NCBI GenBank assembly: GCA_036936605.1
Contig: JAUPFV010000002.1
Coordinates: 130,866,376 to 130,930,375 of the forward strand
Origin: Limnanthes douglasii subsp. nivea
Taxonomy: Eukaryota > Streptophyta > Magnoliopsida > Brassicales > Limnanthaceae
Direction of reading: 5' to 3'
DNA: 64,000 nucleotides
The translations under genes and the position numbers were made by a program. Each line of letters begins with the position of its first letter. The stretch's first letter is position 1. Below are positions 23,621 to 33,056 of the stretch, piece by piece. The notes under the pieces are model-generated. The model ran no database searches. It was not told where the DNA came from and saw only the letters and a list, made by a program, of their open reading frames with translations.

Positions 23621-24074
23621 GGAGATTTACAAGTTCTCATATGTTGTTTTTCTCAATGGCTTCTATTTCACATTTCATTTCTTCAATCTATTTTATTTCT
23701 TTGACAACTTCTTTAAAACGCATCGAATCATCATGAGACATAAATAATACCAATGTCATTTGTACTTCACCATCTTCATCTGAAATCCTTTCTCCACTTT
23801 CATAATCTTGCATCAATATTGGTGCTCTATGACTTCTTTTCTAATGTGTTTCAAGTTGAGGTAACATGACATTATTTTCACCAATGACATCTTCCTCAAC
23901 AACTTTGATCTCTTCATCATTATTCTCTCTAATAGTGTCTTCTTCTCTTCGTTCAAGAGTATCATCAGAATTTTTCACATCAGCATTCCAATCTCATTTA
24001 TCGTCCTCTTTGAATATCACATCCCGACTAATGATAATTTTATTTAGAGTTGGATCATAAAGTCGATATGACTT

Positions 24075-24790
24075 TTAATCTTTACTTACTTCAAGTAAAA
24101 CACGTGTATGGCTCATGTTATCTAACTTTATTCTACGTCTTTCAGGGATGTGCCCATGACCTATGTAACCAAAAATTCTAAAATAGCCCATACTTGGTTT
24201 AATTCCACTCCAACACTCTTCTGGAACCATATCACTTACAACACTTGTCACACTTTTTTTCAACATATAACACGTCCACTTAGCCGCCTCAACCCAAACA
24301 ATCTTTGGCATGCTCCTTTTCTGCGAGTAGACATCTGACCATGTTCATGATTGCGCGATTTCTTCTCTCGGCTACTCTATTTTGTTGCGGAGTGTAGGCG
24401 CCAGTTAGTTGTCTTCTGATCCCATTTTATTTGCAAAATTGGTGGAAAATATTTGAATTAAATTCTCATCCTTTATCAGTTCTCAGTAAATATATAAATT
24501 TTCCAGCTTCTTTTTCGATAAGGCTTTCAAAGTTTTTAAGAACAACAAAAGTTTCATTATTTTCTGATAAAAAATATATTCAGCTTTTGTGACTATAATC
24601 ATCTACTAACAAGAATACGTACTTTTTCAACTCTGAGAAACAGGAAATGTCGGCCCACATAAGTCTGCATAAACAAGCTTTAATTTCTCTGTTGCTCGCC
24701 ACTGACGTTTCTTTGACATGATTTGTCGATGTTGCTTTCCAATATTGCATACTTCACATAATTTCATTATCTCTTTCATTTGAGGTAATC
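24075..24790 (-). pseudogene. pol (INT): Copia-1 integrase
   Basis: Clearest in frame 24311-24075: MPKIVWVEAAKWTCYMLKKS, GIKPSMGYFRIFGYIGHGHI and RRRIKLDNMSHTRVLLEVS, the C-terminal end of the copia integrase core and the following region. The catalytic core upstream (24.8-24.3 kb) is broken into short frames. Confidence 0.82.
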
Positions 24791-25154
24791 CCTTTACCAT
24801 TTGATTTTCTTACATAGTATTGATGTATGTGTTGCTCAAATACCCATAACGCTTGTGCCCAGTGGCGTAGCCAGGATCGGAACACCGTGGTGTCCTGGAC
24901 TTTATTATTGAAGAAGTATATATATATATATATATATATATTGAAGAAGTATATATATCAAAATAAATTATAGTAACAAATGGTTTATATTCAAATTTCA
25001 AATATTGAATTGTCGGTGTCACGACATAATATATGTTACATAAATACCTTAGTGTTTGAAGCTGAAAATCACAAGAAAGCAAGAAAACAATTTGCAGCCT
25101 GTAGTTAAAGTTTTTAAAAATTATAGTAGAAACTACTGTATTTTGTAGTTAGAG

Positions 25155-25199
<45 letters not shown>

Positions 25200-25284
25200 T
25201 ATAAATTGATATTATATATATTTAAAAAATATTATCTATATTAAACTAATATATATGATATATTAGGTATATGATAAAATCTTT

Positions 25285-25610
25285 AAAAAAAATTGATAAT
25301 ATATAGAATAAGAATAAACGGGTAGGATAAGATCTTTAAAAAGAAAATATAATATATAGGATAAGAATAAACGGGTAGGATAAGATCTTTAAAAAGAAAA
25401 TATATTAATAATATATAGGATAAGAATAAACGGATATAAAAATGAGAAAATATAGGAAATAGGTATAAAATAAAATCTTTAAAAAAATTGATAATATATA
25501 GAATAAGAATAAACGGGTAGGATAAGATCTTTAAAAAGAAAATATAATATATAGGATAAGAATAAACGGGTAGGATAAGATCTTTAAAAAATATATATTA
25601 TTAGTTTAAA
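25285..25610. repeat. Tandem repeat inside hAT-1, about 53-bp unit
   Basis: Units start AATATATAGGATAAGAATAA and end ATCTTTAAAAAGAAAAT, at about 25299, 25352, 25410 (diverged), 25492 and 25545. The pair at 25290-25400 is repeated almost identically at 25483-25593, about 193 bp away, so a two-unit block was duplicated recently. Confidence 0.85.
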
Positions 25611-25723
25611 AAGAAAATATATAGATAAGAATAAAAACGAAAATATATAGATAAGAATAGAAAAAGAAGATAAAATATAGAGTATAAAACGAAAATGTAT
25701 AAGATAAAAAAAAAGATTACTCT

Positions 25724-25795
25724 ACCTAGGTATCAAACCCATGACCTCCACTCAGGTCGTGGGTTCCTATTTTAATTTTACCACTGAGACAAAGG
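25724..25795 (-). other. tRNA-like module near the hAT-1 right end
   Basis: On the minus strand TCTCAGTGGTAAA (D-arm-like), then GGTCATGGGTTTGATACCTAG (variable and T-arm-like) about 40 bp later. A related module lies at the same distance from the end of hAT-2 (36211-36272). It is not a functional tRNA gene: no acceptor stem closes it. Confidence 0.45.
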
Positions 25796-25895
25796 TGAAT
25801 CTGATTTTTTAGCTGTACGAAAACATCTACTTCAGGAATTGGGTGGGTTCCTGGGACCCCACAGGCACCCACCCAGCTCCGCCTATGCTTGTGCC

Positions 25896-26340
25896 ATAAA
25901 CCGGATGACTCATCTTGTTCTACTTTCAAACATCTATTTAGACCAGATTTTCTAATTCCAGATATAGTGAACATGCGGTTTATTTTCATTGTAGAGTTTA
26001 CAATCAAACCTTTACGAGGATGGTAGATTTTGCATGCTCATTGGTCGATCACAATAGTTAAACCCATTTCTTGAAGTTTCCAAACACTCAATAGATTATT
26101 AGTCAATTCAGGAACATGCTCATCTGTTAAAATTTGGGTCATCCCTTTGACTTCAAACTTCACATTTCCTTTTACCATCACCTTCGTTTGTGAGCTATTT
26201 ATTAGTTTTACTCAATGTCTAAAGTTTTCATTGAGCTCAGCAAACCAATATTTGTTACATGTCATATGATTTGAGAAACCGGAATCGATAAACCAAATCC
26301 CATCATCTTTAACCTCTTTGATACTCATATGAGCCATTAT
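25896..26340 (-). pseudogene. pol (PR): Copia-1 protease and GAG-pre-integrase domain
   Basis: Minus-strand WFIDSGFSNHMT near 26.29 kb is the copia protease active site (usually WxLDSGCSxHMT) with Asp present. It leads to KINRMFTISG and ends ESSGLWHK at the hAT insertion. On the far side of the insertion (from 24859 down) the domain continues as HKRYGYLSNTYINTM, so the insertion splits the conserved W-H-x-R-x-G-H-L motif of the GAG-pre-integrase domain. Confidence 0.85.
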
Positions 26341-27206
26341 AAGTAATTCTTCTGCTTTATCGAACTCGGTGTAGTTTTCTATTTTTTGTCCATTTGGGAA
26401 CTCGTATTGATAGTGTTCAAGCTTGTGACACCTGAAACACTCAATATGAGCTCTGTTAATAGTCCATCATCTTCCACCTCTTCCCTTGCCCTCAAAAAAT
26501 TACTTCATCATCTGCCAAAATTACTCATTCCACTGCCTTGTCCATAGTTGCGATCACCCTCGACTTTCAGTACTTGTTCTTCAGAGACTTTGCGCTGTAG
26601 CTTCTGTTCATCAACAAGTAATAAGCTTTGCAACTCATTAGTTGTCATTTGATCAATATATTTTAACTCCTCAATTGAACATGCAATGTAATTGAATTCT
26701 TCTGTCATCGTGCGTAGGATTTTCTCAACAATCTTAAAATCTTTCAGGTGTTCTCCACTATTTCTCATATCATTTTCTATGACCATGAATCTTCTGAAAT
26801 AATCTGTCACTGTCTCACCCCTCTTCATCTCCTCTATTTCAAACAATCTTAGAAGTATTTAGAGTTAAGCATACTTCACTCTTTCATTGCCATGATACTT
26901 GGTCTTCATTTTTTTCTAAAGTTGTTTGGATGTCTGTTTTTTATTGATGGTCTTCAAAATAGTCTTGTCGATGGAATAAAACATATAATTATTTGCCTTC
27001 AAATCCTTAAGCCTAGATTCATCAAACATCTTTTGCTACACCGTCATCAACACTTCACCTTCTCTGGGTTCCTTGCGACCTGGTTAAATCACACATCATT
27101 ACTCTTTTGAACGTAAGAGATTCTCCATAAGTAAACTCCAGTGATCATAATCTCAATTAAATTTGGGCACACATGGGGCACTGAAATTGTTCGAATCAGA
27201 TGTCAT
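26341..27206 (-). pseudogene. gag: Copia-1 gag
   Basis: ATG at 27206 (MTSDSNNFSAPCVPKFN). The N-terminal part to 26.85 kb contains stops. Frame 26846-26508 is open: MKRGETVTDYFRRFMVIEND, KDFKIVEKILRTMTEEFNYI and LQSLLLVDEQKLQRKVSE, typical of the copia gag polypeptide (UBN2-type). A zinc knuckle near 26.43 kb reads CFRCHKLEHYQYEF, with the last Cys replaced by Phe. The leader above 27206 is built of purine-rich repeats (GTGAAGAAAG-like). Confidence 0.88.
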
Positions 27207-27420
27207 TTTTAACACTTTCTTCACTATTGTTTCACTCTTTCTTCACCTTTTTTTCACTCAAGCACTTTTGTTTCATAGTTTCCTTACTCTTTCTTTGCTT
27301 AAACACTCTTGTTTCACACTTTCTTTACTTCTTCACCCAAACACTCTTGTTTTACTCAAAAAATTAATGTTGCACAATCATTAATGGTGGTGAGAAGTGG
27401 GGTGTGATGGTTATGAATGG

Positions 27421-27849
27421 CGTCAATAAGGTTGATTAGCCCATCTGTAACATCTTGAATTGTTTTCCAAGGGGATGTTTGGTCTGGATTCCTTGAATCG
27501 AGCCCGAAGGTATGCCTTATGCTTGGTTTGGATATTTCTTGTTTGATGTTAAAGATAACAAGCTAACCGAGAGGCTTTAATTTGGTGGTCCTATCTTTCC
27601 TTATGGTAATATCCTTATCAGAGATCCTCCATATTCCTTTTAAAAACGCGTGTCAATGGGAGTGGTTACTGAAAGGAATATAAAATCTAAAGGAAAGATA
27701 AGTGAGGTAAACGAAATACTAAAAAGCTCAAAGTGGCTAAACATAGTTGTTTGGGTCAGGTGTCAATGTTGAAGTTGATGTGATTGAGGATCAACGCTAG
27801 CTTGACACGTGTTAATGAGGGGTCATCCCCATTATGAACTTGTACTAGA
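27421..27849. other. No gene seen
   Basis: Sequence between the Copia-1 leader and a plus-strand gag relic. It is less AT-rich than its surroundings but has no supported coding frame and no matching LTR. Confidence 0.45.
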
Positions 27850-28560
27850 GAAATGGGAGCCGCTAAAAGCTATGTTCAAATCTTTATTCGTGAGATGAAC
27901 TCGTTGTCAGCAGGCGAGGAGCTTGCAGTAATTGATGCTTTAAAAGAGGGTTGGTTCGTAAGGGCCCACTTTACAATGACCTCAGCCGGTTCCTACTTAG
28001 AAACACAGGGACATTATAAGAAGATATGACCAGTACATCAGGTTTGATGATTCAAAAAAAGAATATTCTTCTTACCCCTTCCCCGAGGTTTCAAAAATCT
28101 AAAGTGCCAGTTGAAAAACGGAGGCGCCAGAACCTCGGTAAATAGGCAAATGCCTTCTTATTATAATAATCATAATCGTAAATTCATGCCCTCTACCGAG
28201 AACATAACGTCCATCTATGATAAAACCAAAGGTCATGACAAATACTAATTATCGTGTAATATGCTAGCTTATAGTTACAAAAGGTCTCGTTTGCACTTTT
28301 ATGTACCATAACGATCACGGTCATACCAACTATGAGTGTTGGCAATTGAAAGAAAAAATTCAAAGGTTGATTGATAGTAGCGAGCTCGTCCAATATGTTA
28401 GGCAGTATGAGGGCAAGCTACGTGACGAAAGAGATGGTGATGGGCTAGTAGAATATGCTCTAGAGAAGATGAATGATGTGAAAGGGAAGCATCAACGGTT
28501 ATGCACTATCTTCAGTGGGACATCATGTTAAGGATATACACTACATCCAAAAGAGACATA
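27850..28560 (+). pseudogene. gag: Ty3/gypsy gag relic
   Basis: Plus-strand remains of a gypsy gag: a central segment (EELAVIDALKEGWFVRAHF at about 27.93 kb), then in frame 28301-28531 MYHNDHGHTNYECWQLKEKI followed by QRLIDSS and the tail RLCTIFSGT. The H-x-x-x-H-x-x-x-x-C motif is the degenerate zinc knuckle also seen in Tat gag. It is more basic and GC-rich than the neighbouring Tat-3 gag, so it probably comes from a different family. No LTR is identified. Confidence 0.7.
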
Positions 28561-28828
28561 AAAAAAACTTGAAGGTCCTTTCGATACATGAATCTTCATA
28601 TCATAAATGATAAGGAATAGTAAATAAATGAAGAGTAAAAATAATTGTTTTACATCAGGTAAAATAATAAATAGATAATGTATAAAAGAGGTTTGGTGTA
28701 AAATATAAGGATAAATGACTAGATCTGTAATTTTTAAAATATATATTTGTCAAAAGTATTAGAGTGGGGTGAGGCATCCAATGAACAAACAATATTCTGT
28801 TACTTGTAACCAAACTACCTATAAAAGG

Positions 28829-28838
28829 TGTACTTTTT
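28829..28838 (+). promoter_or_regulatory. Probable Tat-3 LTR TATA box
   Basis: CCTATAAAAGG about 190 bp before the PBS, the same relative position as the TATA boxes of the Tat-1 and Tat-5 5' LTRs. Confidence 0.5.
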
Positions 28839-29019
28839 TGGAAAGAGGATGAGACTTGACACTTTTGACATTTTGCAATTTTCTCTTTCTACAGACTTTC
28901 TTATAGTTTTGTCTCTTTAAAAACTCTTTTAGTCAAAGTATAAATCCTTCGGTACCGCAACCGGTAATTCTTCCCCAGTTAGACCTCTCTTTCACTTCCG
29001 AAATTATTTAGAATTATTA

Positions 29020-29037
29020 TTGGCGACCATAGTGGGA
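29020..29037 (+). promoter_or_regulatory. Tat-3 primer binding site
   Basis: TTGGCGACCATAGTGGGA, closely related to the PBS of the 51.6-kb element (TTGGCGACCACAGTGTGA) and of Tat-5. It marks the 5' LTR end at about 29018. Confidence 0.8.
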
Positions 29038-29101
29038 GGTACACTTGGTACCCGAATTTAATATGTAAAACCAAATAGACGATCGATCGGATAACCAATA
29101 C

Positions 29102-30540
29102 ATGGAAGAAGTAAATTGGAGGATTTCTCCTTTATCATATGAGATAAGATCGGTATCGCTTCTAAAGCACTTTGACATCACTAAAGTTGAAAAGTTTGAT
29201 GGCACACAAGATCTCGAAGACCATATAGAGACAATTAAAAACTATATAATGAATATTGATGATGGCGACAAGTTAATGTGTAGGGCATTTTCATAAGTTT
29301 TGAAAGACACAACTATGAAGTGGTACAATAGAATTCTGATGTGATCTATAACTAATTTTGAGACATTTTACACAGCATTCCAAAGAAAATTTATGGGTAG
29401 AAAATAATTGCGGGTTAATGTGGATACTAAAATTTAATGCAAGCACGCAGTTGGAGAAAATTTGAAATATTATACTAAATGCTTTGTGTTGACCAAGACC
29501 AAATTAGATGATTGTGACGAACATGTAGCATATGTTGCTTTTAGCCAAGGGTTTCTTATTGGAGATTTAGAAAATGAAACTACAAGAAGAATGAAAGTTA
29601 CTTTTTGGGCTCTAATGGTTTAAGTAAAATATCATATTAACGTGGATGAATCAACAAGAGTCCGGAAATGACCTAGTCTATCTCAGAGACACTCAAGCTA
29701 AGGAAATACTCCCACCATTCAAGTTTATCAGGGTAGTACTTTGAATTTATAAGGACTTTCTCGACCGAGAGTATCCGTTAATTTACCTCATCGCTCTGGC
29801 CCGTCAGAAGTGTTGGCTTCTAATTACTAACAACCTCGTACTAGGTCAAATCAGTGGGTGAGGTTATATTATTTTGTATATTTAACTGAAAATGTGGCAA
29901 TAAATTTCAAACGATCCAAGATCCATGTTCATTTTCAAAAACATTCACCAATAACTAGGCCAAATGAGAAGTGAAGTGATAAGTTTTGTAAATACCACAA
30001 TGACATTAGACACGACACTACAGATTGTATAGCTCTAAAGAAAGAAATTCAGATTCTAATAGACAATGATAAGTTTCCTACTTTTGCGAAATGGCAAGGA
30101 AGTTCTCATCATATTCTGAACGTTAATCCATCAGCACAACATGTTGTAAATATGTCTTTGAAGTAATAAAATACATTGTTGATACGTGAGCCTAGGGATG
30201 GTATCAATTTATCTTCAGAATACCTTGATCTCGATCCAACTTAGAGGATGGTATTAGTTGTAAATGAACCAGTGGCATAAAAGTTTGAATCTTATGTGAG
30301 TATTTTGAGTCTTTGGAAATTTTTAGATGAGAGGTTATGGCTGAAAACATTAATAGTTCTAGAAAAAAGCATGTGGTAAGTTTAACTACTCAGTTTGAAA
30401 GAGCAATTTATACTCATCTTTACATAAAGAATATTATACCTTTCATATTGTTTGATGAATATGATTTAAAGAGTGTAGTTGGTCCTCATGAAGATGTAAT
30501 AGTGATTAGAGTATAAATAACATACACTGAGGTTCGAAGA
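29102..30540 (+). pseudogene. gag: Tat-3 gag and start of protease
   Basis: Frame 29102-29296 encodes the capsid core start (LKHFDITKVEKFDGTQDLED, DDGDKLMCRAFS) to a TAA. Homology continues through stops: TTMKWYNRI, ENLKYYTKCFVLTK, and a zinc-knuckle-like YHNDIRHDTTDCIALKKEI near 30.0 kb. The end near 30.5 kb reads VGPHEDVIVIRV and YTEVRRIL, the residues just before the protease DTG. It is homologous in order to Tat-1 and Tat-5 gag. Confidence 0.85.
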
Positions 30541-30544
30541 ATAC

Positions 30545-30810
30545 TCGACTAAGTTGTTTGCTAATCAACTTAAAACTAATTGGTTTTTAAATTCGACCCG
30601 GTTTCATGACCCGACCCAATAAGCCCATGGGTCAGTAGTTAAGGTATAAATACCCCAACCACTCTCATTAATGAGGGTGATCAGAATTTAATACTAGTAG
30701 ACCGCTTAATTATCTTCCAATTCTCCACACTAAACACAAAACACCCCAAAATTATTAAACACTTTCTAACATTTTACCACTCTACCCTCAGCCCAAAATA
30801 AACTAAACCA
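30545..30810 (+). repeat. Probable solo LTR (family of the 51.6-kb LTR)
   Basis: 266 bp, highly similar to the reverse complement of 51622-51889 (for example GACCCGGTTTCATGACCCGA and CTCTCATTAATGAGGGTGAT). It is flanked by AATAC (30540-30544) and GATAC (30811-30815), a 5-bp duplication with one mismatch. No PBS follows it, unlike the 51.6-kb copy, which fits a solo LTR. Its first bases are TC rather than TG. Confidence 0.75.
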
Positions 30811-31140
30811 GATACAATCTTGGTTATGAACGCATGTGCTACTGATTGTCTTAAAACTGTAAGGACTCACGACCAGGAAGCTAAAATTTCCATGATTCTT
30901 GACTTTCGCGAAAGATTTCTGAATGCGAACATGGCGGATTGTTAGTATTTGGTTCCAGAAAATCGATACCCTAAAGATACATTCACTACCATTGTAAGTG
31001 TTTCAGAGAAGCCAGAATATAGAGACAACAGAAATAATAGATCTACCTCATTAGGAAGTGAAAATTCAGCAAATAAGAGAAATTCTTTTGATGGCAGCTC
31101 AGGTGAACTCTCAAACGGTGGCAAACATAAATAAGGAGAA
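30811..31140 (+). other. Unassigned segment with a short Asn/Ser-rich frame
   Basis: After the solo LTR a frame can be read through one TAG at about 30943: MNACATDCLKTVRTHDQEA, then from 30949 a 61-codon Asn/Ser/Lys-rich tail (EYRDNRNNRSTSLGSENSAN) to TAA at about 31134. It has no recognisable domain. It does not continue the protease of Tat-3. It could be a gag or host fragment. Confidence 0.3.
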
Positions 31141-31189
31141 GTGATATCATATTTTGTGTGTTACAAGCTGTGTATTTGACCATATTTTT

Positions 31190-31375
31190 ACGTATTTTGG
31201 TTAATAACCATCATATGTCAAGCTCTGTATTTCTGTAAGTACCCATCACATGCCACTATGTGTATTGCTGTTAGTGACATCACATATCAATGGTTGTATT
31301 TTTGTAAGTGCTCATCACATGAGAGTATTTGTATTACTGTAAGTGACCATCACATGTCACTAGTTGTTTTTTATA
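31190..31375. repeat. Minisatellite A, about 44-bp unit
   Basis: About four to five diverged units of the form GTATT-CTGTAAGT-CCATCACATGTCACTA. It lies directly beside minisatellite B and close to the 3' end of the minus-strand Tat-4. Confidence 0.75.
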
Positions 31376-31436
31376 TTAAATATCATATCCTTGTGCCAAT
31401 TTACAACTTGTCTTAAAAAATGTCTTCGGATTATGT

Positions 31437-31730
31437 CGCCACACAAATTGACACTTAGAAAAATATAATCTACACACATTGGTACTGTGGAAAATATTGT
31501 CACACACATTAGTACTTCGAATTATATCGCCACACATATTGGTTCTTCGAATCATGTCACTGCACACATTGGAACTTAGAATTACATCGCCACACGCATT
31601 GAAACTTCGAATTACATTGCCACACGCATTGGCACTTCGAATTATATCGCCACACACATTGAAACTTTGAATAATGTCGCCACACACATTAGAAGTTCAA
31701 ATAATATCGCCACACATATTGGCACTTATA
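31437..31730. repeat. Minisatellite B, 30-bp unit
   Basis: About ten units of CACACACATTGGCACTTCGA plus ATTATATCGC, 30 bp each. Because 30 is a multiple of three, both strands stay open and give false repetitive frames (10-residue periodicity with C-G-D-I-I on the minus strand). Subtandem arrays in the 3' untranslated region are a known trait of Tat elements. Confidence 0.9.
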
Positions 31731-31935
31731 ATATCTATTTTTGTAAATTATCCCAATGGTGATCCATCTTTGTTTAATTTACAAAAAACAAATCTTATAT
31801 TTGTATAATAATATTTTATATTTAAAGTTTTAAAAAGTTCACCCTTATAAGAATAATTTTATCTCTTCAACATTAGGACACCGCACACTTGATTTATTGG
31901 CAAGAGAATCATTGTATTTGCAATTATGGCTATAC

Positions 31936-31966
31936 AAGCACCTCATTGAAACCTTTCGGAGCTATG
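31936..31966 (-). other. Post-pol motif of Tat-4
   Basis: On the minus strand CTCCGAAAGGTTTCAATGAG then GTGCTTGTATAGCC, matching the GGTTTTAATGAGGC motif downstream of pol in Tat-1 and Tat-5. Confidence 0.5.
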
Positions 31967-32099
31967 AAGAGAGAAATAATTATGTTATCGGTCAATATAC
32001 ACATAAGAAAATAATATGCATGGATATTTAGAAAATTACTCACAATACAATCATAAATGTTCAATATTTCAAGGGTGTTGTAAAGTTCATCTCTCTTTA

Positions 32100-32900
32100 T
32101 CTTCGAGGTGATATGTCAATAACTTAACCTTTTTTACCAATAAATACGATCCTTCTCAATTCGGAGCCATTTTACCCAATCTTATATATTTGTAGGTAAA
32201 AGACCTTTCGTAAAACTTTATCGCCTACTTTGATATATCTTCTTCTTACCTTTAAATTGTAGTGGCTTCGCATTAAAATTTGATAATGAAGCGAGTTTCA
32301 ATGTGATATTGTCCTCTTTTCTTCTACCAAATCAAGTTATGCTCGTTTATCCTCTTCGTTAACGTCCTCGGAATAGTTAAGTACTCTATAATATGAAAGT
32401 GTGGATTCTATTATGCACACCACATCCATTCCATATACCAGAGAAAAAGTAATTTATTGAGTTGTCGTTCGAGATGTTGTTTTATAGGCCCATAACACCT
32501 CTTCAAGATAGCTAGGCCATTGGTGAAAAGGTGTTGAAAACACTTTTTGATTCATCTCAAAGTACAAAAGGATATCATCTCTTTGTTATTGAACTGGGGT
32601 CATTTTTAGTAGTAATTATCCAAGGAACCCTAAATCTACAACAAATATTTTACAAAATAAATTTGATGACATATTTTTCTCTTGTTCTTGATAGGGGCGC
32701 TGCTTCTGTCCATTTTGAAAAGTAATCTACCGCAACAATAATTTTATGTCGTCCTCCAGAAGCCAATGGTAGTGCTCCAACTAAATCTAACCCCCATCTA
32801 TCAAAGGGAAAAGCCTCAGAAATTAAAAATAGTGGCAAACCTGGCATATGAATGGTATTTGCGTATCTTTGACAAATATCACAACTACGAACCAAACTTT
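32100..32900 (-). pseudogene. pol (INT): Tat-4 integrase, catalytic Glu deleted
   Basis: Frame 32895-32650 has MVRSCDICQRYANTIHMP (zinc-binding CxxC), FDRWGLDLVGALPLASGG and VAVDYFSKWTEA (first Asp). Further on, VPWIITT is followed by KND where the second Asp is expected. FSTPFHQ then runs straight into WPSYLEEVLWAYKTT. In Tat-1 these are separated by about 32 residues that hold the catalytic Glu, so this copy lost it by deletion. The C-terminal domain (KVGDKVLRKVFYLQI) is still visible to 32.1 kb. Confidence 0.85.
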
Positions 32901-33056
32901 TAGCATCACCAATTATGGTAGGCCAATAATATCATGCCAACAAAACTTTTCTTGTTAGAATTTTGAATCCACAATGAGCTGATCTTTTTCCGCCATGCAG
33001 TTCAAACAATATTATTTGAGATTGGGTTTTTCTCAAACATCTCAGCAATGGTCGAC

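Larger units (their letters stand above)
24860..25887. mobile_element. hAT-1: non-autonomous hAT-like element in Copia-1
   Basis: 1028 bp flanked by an exact 8-bp target duplication CTTGTGCC (24852-24859 and 25888-25895; a ninth base G also matches). Imperfect terminal inverted repeats: left CAGTGGCGTAGCCAGG, right (reverse complement) CATAGGCGGAGCTGGG. The 8-bp duplication and CA..TG ends indicate the hAT superfamily. No transposase is recognisable. The interior holds TA microsatellites (24917-24941, 25159-25197), a tandem repeat and a tRNA-like module. Confidence 0.82.
21929..27206 (-). mobile_element. Copia-1: minus-strand Ty1/copia retrotransposon, 5' LTR missing
   Basis: Reading leftward: gag (27206-26340), protease, GAG-pre-integrase domain, integrase, RT, RNase H, polypurine tract (minus AAGGGAGTGATT at about 22195-22206) and a 3' LTR (22194-21929). 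The domain order gag-PR-INT-RT-RH is the Ty1/copia order. It is interrupted by a hAT-like element at 24860-25887. No 5' LTR matching the 3' LTR was found beyond the gag start, so the 5' end is lost. All domains carry stops or frameshifts. Confidence 0.9.
28600..30544 (+). mobile_element. Tat-3: 5' part of a Tat retrotransposon
   Basis: A probable 5' LTR (about 28.6-29.02 kb, TATA at 28831), PBS at 29020-29037, gag (29102-30.1 kb) and the very start of protease. It stops at 30544, where a solo LTR begins, exactly before the protease active site (EVRRIL). No RT, RNase H or integrase follows on this strand. The LTR start cannot be fixed because no partner LTR is found. Confidence 0.75.

Noticed and set aside
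24860..25887. CACTA or Mutator assignment of hAT-1
   Set aside because: Ends are not CACTA. The duplication is 8 bp (a ninth base matches by chance on one side), and the ends resemble hAT-2, whose transposase is hAT.
31376..31687. 103-codon frame with Cys-Gly-Asp repeats
   Set aside because: It comes from the 30-bp minisatellite, whose period is a multiple of three.
31190..31730. CRISPR-like spaced repeats
   Set aside because: Units are directly adjacent without unique spacers, and the DNA is a plant nuclear repeat region.
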